A DNA stretch of 64,000 nucleotides from Candidatus Poribacteria bacterium (GCA_958295945.1 OY282386.1:4458204-4522203), one strand, 5' to 3'. Shown: positions 26,765-35,731, counted from the stretch's first letter. Translations and numbers: made by a program. Notes: generated by a model from the letters alone, not told the origin.

Positions 26765-27299
26765 CCGACAAGACCCCTACCTTTAGGTAGTGGGATGTAG
26801 TCGGCTAAGTGCTTGTGTCAAGAAAAACACTTGACTTTGTTCAATAAATGTGGTATTCTGTTCCTATCAACTGGATAGGAGAGCAATCGCCTACTTCCTG
26901 TAGGTGTCCTATCCAATCCGATTGCTCGGACAGAGTTGACGTTGATAAATTCAACAATACCACATTCGGTTGTGGACGCTGCAAGCTGTGATCCTTGCCA
27001 GTCGTCTGTGATGAGAAGTTTGATCGCTTTATAGGATTGTGTAGGTGTTCCCTCCACAACTGCGATATTCAAACTTCGCAGAAAAAGTATCTGGGTCGCT
27101 CAGTGGGGGATACCTTGTAAGGACCCTGTTAGTCGTGCCTTGGCGGGCACCCCGACAATTGCTGTCTCGGTTAACCTGACTTAACATCAGGTGAGTATGC
27201 TATAAGCATATAAAAGATGCCCACATCTTCAAAAAACGGAAATATCCGTGAGAAGATGACCTAAAGGAAACCCCATCCTTCAGGTTGGGGAGCCGTCAT
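26765..27299 (-). mobile_element. IS200/IS605-type element remnant (terminal hairpins, no intact gene)
   Basis: Read on the minus strand, a left-end hairpin (27299-27256) has outer arms ATGAC/GTCAT and inner stem CCCCAACC-TGAA-GGATGGGG. The right-end hairpin (26804-26765) has outer arms CCGAC/GTCGG and inner stem CTACC-TAAA-GGTAG. Subterminal imperfect palindromes with bulges are the hallmark of IS200/IS605 elements moved by Y1 TnpA as single strands. The ~450 bp between has no intact tnpA or tnpB; the longest frame (26818-27072) shows no recognisable motif. It is therefore a deletion derivative, and could also express a structured (omega-like) RNA. Confidence 0.6.
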
Positions 27300-27305
27300 T
27301 TAATG

Positions 27306-28403
27306 TTATGCACTGCATGCAAGCATTTTTAAGCATACAGGGTTTGGCACTTCAGCGACGTTTCCTGTCTCGGTTAGTTCACCTGAATCTGGGTTGACTG
27401 CAAATGTAACGATATTACTGGTCTGCTGATTTGCTGCTAAGAGGAAAGTTCCTTCAGGATTTAACCCGAAGTTTCTTGGTGCTTGTCCGCGCGTTGATTC
27501 ACAACCGAGATAGCTTAACATTCCTGTTTCTTGATCAATTTCACAGATGACGATACTATCATGCCCGCGATTTGACCCGTAGAGGAACTTCCCAGATGGA
27601 TGCACATGAACATCTGCGCAGTGGCTTGTTCCATCAAAGTCTTCGGGTAACGTAGAAATAGATTGGATTTCAGTGAGTGAACCTGTGTTTGCATCGTACC
27701 TAAACGCGGTGAAAGTAGAATCTATTTCATTGATAACATACGCATATTTTCCATTTGGGTGAAAGTCAAGGTGTCTTGGACCTGCTCCTGGATGTACCCG
27801 TGCCCACGGTTGCGTGTTCGCATTGAGTTTTCCGTTGTCTAAATCCAGTTGATAGATAAGTATTTTATCCAGACCTAAGTCTGGTGCAAATGCATAACGG
27901 TTATCAGGATCAATCATAATTGCATGTGCGTGTGGTTCCGATTGCCGACCGGGATTGACACTTGATCCTTGATGTTGCACAAAACTTGAAGCCTCAGCAA
28001 GTCTGCCATCTTTTCCGATTGGAAATGCAGCGACGCTGCCTCCGCCGTAATTCGCGGCAAGCAGATATTTTCCAGTCGCATCAATGCTGACATGACAGGG
28101 AGCACCACCCCCTGTAGCACGTTGGTTAAGGAAACTTATTTCTCCAGTGCTTCCATGGATGTAAAATGCTGTGACTGCACCGCTCGCCTTGCCTTCAAAT
28201 TCACCAATTTCATTTACCGAGTAAAGGTAACGTCCACTGGGATGGATATCTAAAAATGATGGATTTACCACACCCGTTATTTTACTGGAATATTCTAATG
28301 CACCTGTTTCACCGTCCATGCGATAGACGTATATTCCTTCGCTATCTCCGTGTGTGTATGTGCCAACATAAACATAGTAGTCTTGATTGTTCTCTTTTGC
28401 CAT
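27306..28403 (-). CDS. Lactonase-family seven-bladed beta-propeller (6-phosphogluconolactonase type)
   Basis: 365 residues beginning DYYVYVGTYTHGDSEGIYVYR, the typical first blade of the YbhE/Pgl lactonase family. The repeated blade phrases are present: NPSFLDIHPSGRYLYSVNE, PCHVSIDATGKYLLAANYGGGSV, PRHLDFHPNGKYAYVINE, CADVHVHPSGKFLYGSNRG and PRNFGLNPEGTFLLAANQ. These cytoplasmic enzymes hydrolyse 6-phosphogluconolactone or related sugar lactones. AAGGAGAA precedes the ATG. It ends 7 bp from the IS605-like remnant, which may have brought a new transcript end. Confidence 0.9.
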   Translation of the reverse strand: MAKENNQDYYVYVGTYTHGDSEGIYVYRMDGETGALEYSSKITGVVNPSFLDIHPSGRYLYSVNEIGEFEGKASGAVTAFYIHGSTGEISFLNQRATGGGAPCHVSIDATGKYLLAANYGGGSVAAFPIGKDGRLAEASSFVQHQGSSVNPGRQSEPHAHAIMIDPDNRYAFAPDLGLDKILIYQLDLDNGKLNANTQPWARVHPGAGPRHLDFHPNGKYAYVINEIDSTFTAFRYDANTGSLTEIQSISTLPEDFDGTSHCADVHVHPSGKFLYGSNRGHDSIVICEIDQETGMLSYLGCESTRGQAPRNFGLNPEGTFLLAANQQTSNIVTFAVNPDSGELTETGNVAEVPNPVCLKMLACSA

Positions 28404-28442
28404 TAAATGGTTCTCCTTATTGAAATAATCATATATGGTAAA

Positions 28443-28637
28443 TTATTGAAGTAATTCTACACATTCCTTAGGCGAGGTTAGGAAACCTCGCCTACCATGG
28501 GACGAAAGTGTCAACTTATATTTATAATTCACTATAATGAAAGTAGAGACTTTTCCCTTATCAAAACCGTACAATTGACGTACAAATTCACGTACAACCT
28601 GTACGTTTTTGTACGTCGCTGTGAGAGTAGTGGACAT
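28443..28637. other. Palindrome and GTAC-array intergenic segment
   Basis: Holds a variable-stem palindrome (28470-28496, AGGCGAGG...CCTCGCCTAC) and an ATAATTCACTATA end like the TATAGTG elements (28525-28537). Five GTAC tetramers lie at 28569, 28580, 28592, 28601 and 28611, spaced 9-12 bp, with a sixth at 28683. The spacing close to one helical turn suggests a multi-site operator, although no gene starts nearby. A minus-strand frame across it (28443-28637) has no ribosome site. Confidence 0.4.
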
Positions 28638-28873
28638 AAGAGTTCGTAAGGTGTTTGTTAAAAAACAGAATTTTTTTAAATTGTACGTCTTCTGTATATT
28701 CTCTATGTATTGAATAGATTGATTGTAGGATGATCATTATTCCTTGTGTCCGTTGTTTTGTTTTCATAATTCTCTTCCTTATCCAACAAGTTATATGTGA
28801 CGTATATTATAACACAGTCAAATTACTTAAGTCAAATTATTATTTACATTGTTAACATTTCTTTTATTATTTT

Positions 28874-29018
28874 AACCTAAGTTGCTACCTACTGAATATT
28901 ATAGTGGAATGGACAATTAATAGGACACGTCTCAGAGGGCGAGGAAACCTCGCCCCTACGGGACTTGTGGTACTTGCAAGTGCATTGAAATGTCTTCTTA
29001 ATTCTAAACTTTACTATA
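28874..29018. repeat. Nested miniature elements: AACCTAAG left end interrupted by a TATAGTG element
   Basis: 28874-28899 is the left end of the AACCTAAGTTGC family (see 43870 and 61889). It is interrupted directly by a second element, 28900-29018, with ends TATAGTGGAATGGACAATTAA and (inverted) TATAGTAAAGTTTAGAATTAA. That element carries the palindrome GGGCGAGGAAACCTCGCCCCTAC. The order implies that the TATAGTG element inserted into or replaced part of the older copy. Confidence 0.6.
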
Positions 29019-29097
29019 GTTTAAATTGGATACCATGTTTTTTTCATAAGTCAAGTTTTTTGGCGGTGTTTCATCCCAAACCTAAAGGATTGGGTTT

Positions 29098-30717
29098 TCA
29101 CACCGCAACGTTTGATAAAACCTTTACCTGAAGGGTGTTTTCATCGCTCTCTTTATAGCCAATCCGTATTGCTTTTGTGCGTATAGTGGTTTCACCTTTT
29201 TTCAAACGTAGTGGTTCTGTATACAGTTTCCAATGTACATCCTCACCTTGTTTTGTTGTATATGCTATTGATGCACCTTGTGTGGCACAGTGGAGTTGTA
29301 ATAGCGTTGGTTCTTCCCATTCTCCATTTTCATGAGCAGGTTCTCTGCCTGGATTTGTTGCGTTAATTGGGATGAAAATTGGGGATGCTGTCTGTGGTTG
29401 TTCTCCATTAGGATACCACTTTGCTTTCATCTGTTCTTCAGTGATGTCACCCATATCACCGAATTCAGTTTGCCATTCTGCTAATGTATTCCGCATCCGT
29501 TCAAGTACATCTGCGTGTGAAGCATCTTCTGCTAAGTTTTTGAGTTCGTATTTGTCATTTTCAACGTCGTAGAGTTCCTCTGTGGGACGCGGGTAACGGA
29601 ACATTGTGAGTTGATCGCCTTCTAATTTTCCTTCAGCGTAAAGCCTCCACATTTCCTGCATCACAGGATGTCGGTTTCGGTAAGGAATCCAAAGGAGATA
29701 AGGTTTTTCGGGGTAGTAATTTCTGATGTATTTATACTTTTTATCTCGCACTGCCCGTATCATGTCATAAGATTCATCAAATCTGTCGCGGGTAGCGAAG
29801 ATGTAATCCCGTTCAACTTTCTGTGTTCCGAGGAAAGGTTGTCCCTGTATGTGTTGCGGCACTTGTACGCCACACAATGATAACACTGTCGGACCTAGGT
29901 CAATCAAACTAACTAATTGATCGCTTTCGGTATTTGGGGTTATTTCACCGTTCCAACGGACGATGAGTGGTATTCGTATTCCTGCGTCATAGGGCCACCG
30001 TTTACCGCGTGGGAGTCCTTCACCGTGGTCGCTCCAGATAAAGACGATGGTGTTTTCAGCGAGTCCATCTTCTTCTAACTGGTCTAACAGTTCACCGACA
30101 CGTGCATCTGAAGTAGCGAGGTTATCGTATTGTCGTGCTAATGCCTCGCGTGCTTTCGGTGTATCTGGTAGATATGGAGGTAACTCCACATCATCAGGAT
30201 TGGTGGTTATAGGTCTGTCGTCTCTGTCCCACATTCCACTCTCGTGTGTGACGGTAGGGTTGAACACAGAGAAGAAAGGTTGTCCATCCTCACGATTTCG
30301 CCAGTGACCTTTGTTGCTGTTGTCATCCCAAGCAGTGATTGGTGGTGTGAACTGATAATCTGTTTTGTTGTTGTTTGTGCAGTAGTAGCCAGAAGCTCGT
30401 AGATATTCAGTGAAGGTTTTAACATAGGGAGGAAGAACAGCAGAATATGGAGTAGCCATGTTTGGTGCATGTTTATTTGAATGTGTGGTCCGCATGTGGT
30501 GTGTGCCTATAGAGGTTTGATACATGCCTGTGATGATTGCGGAACGACTTGGTGCACAGACACCTGCTGTTGAAAATGCATTTGGAAACCGACATCCGCC
30601 GGCAGCGAGTCGATCAATGTTTGGTGTCCGTGCGATTGGGTCTCCATAGCATCCGAAACGTGGGGTTGTATCCTCTAATGAGATCCAGAGGATATTTGGA
30701 CGATCTTGTGGGTTCAT
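29098..30717 (-). CDS. Sulfatase (heparan N-sulfatase/sulfamidase-like) with C-terminal Ig-like domain
   Basis: 539 residues. Metal site NILWISLEDTTPRFGCYGD (Glu15-Asp16) and signature Cys54-Ala-Pro-Ser-Arg58 followed by SAIITGMYQTSIGTHHMR, the form seen in N-sulfoglucosamine sulfohydrolase relatives. FIWSDHGEGLPRGKRW supplies the distal metal ligands. Residues about 460-539 (EPTLLQLHCATQGASIAYTT... KLYTEPLRLKKGETTIRTKA) are a chitobiase-C-terminal-like beta domain, which suggests contact with polysaccharide. No signal peptide is obvious. CAGGAGAAAA precedes the ATG. Confidence 0.9.
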   Translation of the reverse strand: MNPQDRPNILWISLEDTTPRFGCYGDPIARTPNIDRLAAGGCRFPNAFSTAGVCAPSRSAIITGMYQTSIGTHHMRTTHSNKHAPNMATPYSAVLPPYVKTFTEYLRASGYYCTNNNKTDYQFTPPITAWDDNSNKGHWRNREDGQPFFSVFNPTVTHESGMWDRDDRPITTNPDDVELPPYLPDTPKAREALARQYDNLATSDARVGELLDQLEEDGLAENTIVFIWSDHGEGLPRGKRWPYDAGIRIPLIVRWNGEITPNTESDQLVSLIDLGPTVLSLCGVQVPQHIQGQPFLGTQKVERDYIFATRDRFDESYDMIRAVRDKKYKYIRNYYPEKPYLLWIPYRNRHPVMQEMWRLYAEGKLEGDQLTMFRYPRPTEELYDVENDKYELKNLAEDASHADVLERMRNTLAEWQTEFGDMGDITEEQMKAKWYPNGEQPQTASPIFIPINATNPGREPAHENGEWEEPTLLQLHCATQGASIAYTTKQGEDVHWKLYTEPLRLKKGETTIRTKAIRIGYKESDENTLQVKVLSNVAV

Positions 30718-30751
30718 TTTTCTCCTGAATATTAATGATTAAAATAGTTAT

Positions 30752-30830
30752 TTTAACGAAGAACTGAGGTTTTTCTGCATATTTTGATTTCACTTTTCAT
30801 AAATCGGGGTTTCAGACCTCTCCAACGAAT
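30752..30830. repeat. Internal fragment of the AACCTAAG miniature element
   Basis: AACGAAGAACTGAGGTTTTTCTGCATATTTTG and ATAAATCGGGGTTTCAGACCTCTCCAACGAATGA align with the interior of the full copies at 43870-44012 and 61889-62030. Both ends are missing. It is in the same orientation as the isolated left end at 28874, on the other side of the sulfatase gene. Confidence 0.6.
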
Positions 30831-30864
30831 GAGGATTGATTATAGTGGCATAATCAATCATGAA

Positions 30865-31695
30865 TTAGTTCCAACAGCCTTCTACGTAGCCATCCCGAGT
30901 AAATAACTTTTTACGGTATGGTGTTGCGTCTTCCAACCATTCAGGGGGTATGTGTTGTGTGTATCGATGCGGTGGACCTGCTTCCTTGAATATGTCTATC
31001 ACAAAGATGCGATATAGCTGCGGAGAATCTACAGGTTTTGCTTCTACACCGTGGAAAATACGTGCGTCTATGTAGACCATACTCCCTGGTGGTAAATCAA
31101 GCCGTTTTTCTTCCAGTTTGCGTCCTGCTTCGTCGTCATATTCACCTGCAAGCATTCGTTCTGGTGTTGCTTCATGTGTTGGTGCGACCTTGTGGCTACC
31201 CGCTATAACTTTCAGATTGCGATCACCACGCGTGAAACCGTTCGGATAATATAATATCTGAATGTAGTAGTTGTTTCGTTCAGCAAGATTGATAGGATTC
31301 TCGTGCTTCCAGTGGTGATGGTCTTGATGGAACTGGATAGGTCCGATGCCACGGGGTGCGATGTTAAGTGCAGAATGACAGTAGTGGTATGCGTCCTCAA
31401 TGGTTGCACGTAAGAGTGCTGTAATGAAGGGATCGTCAATAAGTCTGTCGCTATATGCTCTGCGTTCGTTCCATGGACGAATAAAATATGGACGATCCGG
31501 TTTTTCACCGTTCTCCAATGCCGCAATGTATTGACGTGTCGGTTCAAATTGATGTGTTATTTCCTCGATCAGACCTTCTCTGCCATCGTCCGTGAATATA
31601 TCTGGGTATGCTATGTATCCGTCATGATGAAACGACTCTATGTCTTGATTTGATGGCGTTGATAAACGAAAGAGTGAATTCGGTTTGATTGACAT
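30865..31695 (-). CDS. Phytanoyl-CoA dioxygenase (PhyH) family oxygenase
   Basis: 276 residues from the ATG at 31695 (GAGGAAG upstream, preferred to a GTG 12 bp earlier). The iron-binding His and Asp are in GPIQFHQDHHHW and the distal His in YIDARIFHGVEAK; RIFVIDIFKEAG follows with the 2-oxoglutarate arginine (QLYRIF). It lies 8 bp after the stop of the sulfatase upstream, so the two are co-transcribed. This suggests sequential desulfation and oxidation of one substrate, or substrate scavenging. Confidence 0.88.
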   Translation of the reverse strand: MSIKPNSLFRLSTPSNQDIESFHHDGYIAYPDIFTDDGREGLIEEITHQFEPTRQYIAALENGEKPDRPYFIRPWNERRAYSDRLIDDPFITALLRATIEDAYHYCHSALNIAPRGIGPIQFHQDHHHWKHENPINLAERNNYYIQILYYPNGFTRGDRNLKVIAGSHKVAPTHEATPERMLAGEYDDEAGRKLEEKRLDLPPGSMVYIDARIFHGVEAKPVDSPQLYRIFVIDIFKEAGPPHRYTQHIPPEWLEDATPYRKKLFTRDGYVEGCWN

Positions 31696-31703
31696 AAACT
31701 TCC

Positions 31704-33176
31704 TCACATTCTGCTGTGTCCTTCTTGTTCAAACTTATCCAATAATTGTGTTAACCTATCAACAATATCTGGATGTGTAGACCATAGATTTTCTGTTTCA
31801 TAAGGGTCGTCGTAAATATGATATAGCTGCCCTGGTGAATCTGGTTTGGGACCTCCGTCACTTGGTGGGGGCCATCCTCCCGAACCTTCCGTGCCTATAA
31901 TCAATTTCCATTCTTCGTGACGTATAGAAAAAACACCATTACTGGAATGATGCACGATTGCTTTCCGAAGTTGATGATCGGTTTCTTTTCCTAAGAGTGC
32001 TGGTAAGATATTGCAACTATCTTGTCCTGCGTCATCGGGAACATCTGTTCCAACGATTGCAGCACAGGTTTCCATGAGATCCGTTAAGCACACCAATTCA
32101 TCTGATGTGGTATTCTGTTCAATCACGTTAGGCCATCTTGCGATGAATGGTTCGCGGTGTCCACCTTCCCAGATATGTGCTTTGTATCCCCGCCAATCTC
32201 CACACGACTTGTGGTCGTAGATATTATACGGCATTGGACCTTTCCCACCCTTAATTCTGTCACCGGGAAGTGCCCCGTTATCACTTGTTACGAATATTAG
32301 TGTGTCGTCAGTTTTTCCAGTTCGGTCTAATGCGTCCATGACTTCACCGACCATCCAGTCTACTAACCAAACTAAATCTCCACGCGGTCCAGCATCACTC
32401 TGTCCGCGTGCGAAGTCTGGCACTACCTCTTCAACACAAGGTTCATGTGGAGCGGAAGGCGTCATATAGATGAAGAATGGATCCTCAGAATTGGCTTGTG
32501 TCTCAATGTATTCAACCGTTTTCTGAGCAATCATCGGGTCGGCATCTTTGTGCTGCCAACTTGGGGCAGTCATGCCGGGACGCCCTGTGAAATCAGGTTC
32601 TCCACGATATTCATTCGGTATTTCAACAAAAGTATCGTTTTCTATGAATCCGTAAGGGGGTTGGCAGGTTGGACACCCCGATGTGCCATAGAAATAATCG
32701 AAACCGATGTCATTCGGACCACCTGTGATTGGTGCGTGAAAATCGATATTTTCTTCCAATTCGCGTTTTGCATTACCCCACGGTAGCGGTGCATCAAAAT
32801 TGAAGTCATAATCCGATTTCGTAGAAAATCCGAGACCTAAATGCCACTTTCCAATACAGGCAGTATTGTATCCTGAATTCTTCAGTAGTCCAGCGATTGT
32901 AAGACGTTCAGGTTCAATTAATGGAGGTTCGTAACCGTAAAGCACACCACGTTTTAGACTGCTCCGCCAGCAATATCTGCCAGTTAAGACACCGTATCGT
33001 GTAGGGGTACATACTGCGGAGGGAGAATGTGCGTCTGTAAAGCGGATTCCTTCTTGTGCAAGTTGATCCATGTTTGGTGTGGGTATCTTTGAATCAGGAT
33101 TATAGCAGCCAACATCACCATATCCCATGTCATCTGCCATAATAAAAACGATGTTGGGTAGTTTTTGATTGTCCAT
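31704..33176 (-). CDS. Sulfatase with Cys-Thr-Pro-Thr-Arg active-site motif
   Basis: 490 residues. NIVFIMADDMGYGDVGCYN forms the first metal site (Asp15-Asp16). The formylglycine motif is Cys56-Thr-Pro-Thr-Arg60 followed by YGVLTGRY; Thr in place of the usual Ser is a known variant among arylsulfatase-like S1 enzymes. TPSAPHEPC and VTSDNGALPGDR hold further metal or substrate residues. The C-terminus (YHIYDDPYETENLW) is the conserved sulfatase tail. No signal peptide. First gene of a two-gene unit with the PhyH oxygenase. Confidence 0.9.
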   Translation of the reverse strand: MDNQKLPNIVFIMADDMGYGDVGCYNPDSKIPTPNMDQLAQEGIRFTDAHSPSAVCTPTRYGVLTGRYCWRSSLKRGVLYGYEPPLIEPERLTIAGLLKNSGYNTACIGKWHLGLGFSTKSDYDFNFDAPLPWGNAKRELEENIDFHAPITGGPNDIGFDYFYGTSGCPTCQPPYGFIENDTFVEIPNEYRGEPDFTGRPGMTAPSWQHKDADPMIAQKTVEYIETQANSEDPFFIYMTPSAPHEPCVEEVVPDFARGQSDAGPRGDLVWLVDWMVGEVMDALDRTGKTDDTLIFVTSDNGALPGDRIKGGKGPMPYNIYDHKSCGDWRGYKAHIWEGGHREPFIARWPNVIEQNTTSDELVCLTDLMETCAAIVGTDVPDDAGQDSCNILPALLGKETDHQLRKAIVHHSSNGVFSIRHEEWKLIIGTEGSGGWPPPSDGGPKPDSPGQLYHIYDDPYETENLWSTHPDIVDRLTQLLDKFEQEGHSRM

Positions 33177-33213
33177 ATCTTACACTATTAGCACATAGCA
33201 GTACTAAATCCTC

Positions 33214-34338
33214 CTATTGTATTTTTTGTTTCAAATCTGCGAGTTCTTTTTCAATTGCTTCGTCTTCAGCATAATTGACAAACTCATGATTTACTTCCAC
33301 ATTCTTGAATTCTACATCTACCTCAGATGCTGCTTTTGCTAACGCTGCAGCTTCGGTTACATTTTGTCCCATTTTCTTGAGTATCTCAAAAGCCTTATTG
33401 CCCTGAAGTTCTGTTAGAGTCTGTTGGAGATGTTCGTGTGCGTCAACGTTTCTGTGTTGCGCGAGGACAACGTCCCTTTCTCTCTGTGTTTGTTGGGTTT
33501 TTTGATGTAGTGTGTCAAGGAGTGTTGTGAGGTGTTGGACAGTCTGCTTCTGCTCTTCCCACTGCGTCTTATATCGATTTGCGAGGTTTCTATATTCGTT
33601 TCGTTGTGCGAGGTCTTCACGTGCCAAGTCTTCGCGTCCTGCTTGTAGGGATATGACAGCGCGTTCCTCACACTTTGCTGCTTGAGAAACAGCATTGTCG
33701 TGCGCATTTTGAAACTGTTTTTCTATGCCAATAGATGCATCCACTTTCTGTTTTGCTTCTGAAAACCTATTTGTAATCTCAAGAATAACATCTTCTAATA
33801 CCTTCTCAAGATCCTTTTCTTCAGTTTCTTTCTCTTTTACTGTTTCTAGTTCTGTCTCAGGGATGATTTCAACGAGTGGCGAGTCTAACTGAACAACAAT
33901 AGTTTTTGCAAGTTTGTCTCCCATTCGCTGTCTTTCTTTTCCTGCAAGGAATAACCAATCAATAGGTTGGAATAAACCGGCAAAACGACGAACAAATGCA
34001 TCTTTTAAATTTGCTGGCTGTCCATCTTTCAAACGGATAATTTGCAGCGACATTAACCGCTTTCCAAATCCACCACCTTTTTTTACTCCATCCATCAATA
34101 ATATACCGAATGTCCATAGAGCAATACTTGATGTAGTGATTATATAACCAATACCTTCATTTGAACCATAAAAAAAATCACCAAAAAAATTATCAAAAAT
34201 TGGATGAAAAATATACGTCCCAAATATCACAAGAGCTTGGCAGAAACCTAATAGACCAACGTCCAATAAGAACGCACCGACTCTTGCCCATCGAGATGCT
34301 AATTTAAATTTTTCACCTATGACTTTGACAATAGACAT
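33214..34338 (-). CDS. RDD membrane domain fused to PspA/IM30-like coiled coil (copy 1)
   Basis: 374 residues. Residues ~13-165 form an RDD domain with the eponymous charged residues in RWARVGAFLLDVGLL, three hydrophobic segments and a GFGKRLMSLQIIRLKDGQPANL motif. Residues ~178-374 match PspA/Vipp1 along their whole length. Landmarks are CEERAVISLQAGREDLARED (PspA: A..AL...REDLAR), LAQHRNVDAHEHLQQTL (PspA: RHQAA....V...L) and the C-terminal EDEAIEKELADLKQKI (PspA: DDAI...LA.LKA). The usual amphipathic helix of PspA is replaced by a true membrane domain. Predicted to be a membrane-stress or membrane-remodelling scaffold. Its paralogue is the next gene. Confidence 0.8.
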   Translation of the reverse strand: MSIVKVIGEKFKLASRWARVGAFLLDVGLLGFCQALVIFGTYIFHPIFDNFFGDFFYGSNEGIGYIITTSSIALWTFGILLMDGVKKGGGFGKRLMSLQIIRLKDGQPANLKDAFVRRFAGLFQPIDWLFLAGKERQRMGDKLAKTIVVQLDSPLVEIIPETELETVKEKETEEKDLEKVLEDVILEITNRFSEAKQKVDASIGIEKQFQNAHDNAVSQAAKCEERAVISLQAGREDLAREDLAQRNEYRNLANRYKTQWEEQKQTVQHLTTLLDTLHQKTQQTQRERDVVLAQHRNVDAHEHLQQTLTELQGNKAFEILKKMGQNVTEAAALAKAASEVDVEFKNVEVNHEFVNYAEDEAIEKELADLKQKIQ

Positions 34339-34451
34339 TATTATTGCATCCCCGTAGGTTTTTCAGTGTTGTGTTGTGTGAAAAATGTGAATGAGTTTTA
34401 TGAGAAGTTATTCTTGAGATGTGGTATAAGTCGCCATAAGGTCAATTGGTA

Positions 34452-35495
34452 TCATTGTAACTTTGCCTTTAATTCTGCTAAGTCATCGTCTATTGATGCT
34501 TCTTCAGCATAACCAGAAAATTCTTTGTTTAACTTCAAATCTGAAAGATCGTTGTCTACTTGTGATGCAGCTTTTGCTAAAGTGGCGGCTTCACTTACAT
34601 TCTGTTCCATTTTATTGAGTATATCAAAGGCAACACCATCTTCTACCTCAGTTAAAGTTTGTTGTAGGTGCTTCTGTGCATCTACATTTCTGTGCTGTGC
34701 AATAACGAGATCCCTTTTCCGCTCCGCTTCTTCTGTTTTCATTTGTAGTGTTTCAAGCAGGTTGGTTAATTCTGCCACGACCTGATTCTGTTCTTCCCAC
34801 TGTTTTTTGTATCGTTCTGCAAGTTGTTTATATTCGTTTCGTTGTGTGATATCTTCGCGCGCTAAGTCTTCACGTCCTGCTTGGATTGCAATTGTTGCCC
34901 TTTCTTCACATCTTTCAGCCTGTACCAAAGCCCCTTCATAGGCACTCTGGAATTGCTTTTCAATACCAATAGATGCATCAACTTTCTCTCTTGCTTCCAT
35001 CAACCGAGCGGCAATTTCAACTATAGCATTCTCTAACACTTTTTCAGGATCTTCTTTTTGTTGTGGAACATCATATTGTATGTGGGGTTCATACTTTACA
35101 ACAACCGTTTCAGCGAATAGGTCCCCCATCCGCTGCTTTTTGTTCCCCAACGAAAAGAGGACATCAAAAGGTTGGAAAAATGAAGTTAATCTCCGAATGA
35201 AAGAGTTTTTAAAAGTACACGGTTTTCCATCCTTCAATCGTAGGACCTGCATTGACAAGAGACGTTTCCCAATTCCTTGACCATTATTGAAACCGTCCAA
35301 GAAAAGCATACCAGCACACCAAAACAAAATCGGAGTCCAATCAGTTGGAACTGGAATTATATGGAGGGTGTTTGTAAAAATGGATATTATTGCAGATAAC
35401 CAAAATATGATAATACTATCCAGAAAAAACGCGAACATCCGTGCAAATCTGGATGCTAATCTAAACTTTTTTCCAGCTATTTCAAGTAGTCTCAT
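34452..35495 (-). CDS. RDD membrane domain fused to PspA/IM30-like coiled coil (copy 2)
   Basis: 347 residues from the ATG at 35495 (GAGGAT upstream; an earlier TTG is less likely). It has the same architecture as the gene downstream: RDD domain (RFARMFAFFLDSIIIF, GIGKRLLSMQVLRLKDGKPCTF), then a PspA-type helical domain with CEERATIAIQAGREDLARED, IAQHRNVDAQKHLQQTL and EEASIDDDLAELKAKL. The PspA halves of the two copies are more alike than the RDD halves. The copies are separated by 113 bp and probably one transcript, so they may form mixed oligomers. Upstream 35505-35731 holds no gene. Confidence 0.8.
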   Translation of the reverse strand: MRLLEIAGKKFRLASRFARMFAFFLDSIIIFWLSAIISIFTNTLHIIPVPTDWTPILFWCAGMLFLDGFNNGQGIGKRLLSMQVLRLKDGKPCTFKNSFIRRLTSFFQPFDVLFSLGNKKQRMGDLFAETVVVKYEPHIQYDVPQQKEDPEKVLENAIVEIAARLMEAREKVDASIGIEKQFQSAYEGALVQAERCEERATIAIQAGREDLAREDITQRNEYKQLAERYKKQWEEQNQVVAELTNLLETLQMKTEEAERKRDLVIAQHRNVDAQKHLQQTLTEVEDGVAFDILNKMEQNVSEAATLAKAASQVDNDLSDLKLNKEFSGYAEEASIDDDLAELKAKLQ

Positions 35496-35731
35496 TGTAT
35501 GCAAATCCTCAGTTTTTTTGGGAAAACCCGCTTTTTGTTTTGTCCGAAGGAATAAAATTCACATTTCTAGGTTTTCTCAATCCATTATACCAAATTAACG
35601 TAATCTGCCCTGCGAGGTCTCCGTGCCTCACAATGCTAACTTTATCAGAAAAGGACCAATCCAGTTAATTGGGTATTACATATTTTTAAAATAGAGTCAT
35701 CCATCATCAAAAGGATAGGCACATTTTGTGG

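Noticed and set aside
26818-27072. 84-codon minus-strand frame inside the IS605-like remnant, considered as a TnpB C-terminus
   Set aside because: No zinc-finger cysteines and no RuvC-like Asp/Glu; it cannot be assigned to TnpB.
28443-28637. 64-codon minus-strand reading frame with MSTTLTATYKN start
   Set aside because: No ribosome site, runs through a palindrome and an element end, and its second half is not protein-like. Kept as a possible relic only.
28569-28686. CRISPR array suggested by the evenly spaced short motifs
   Set aside because: The repeats are only 4-6 bases, with no 20-40-base repeat-spacer structure and no cas genes.
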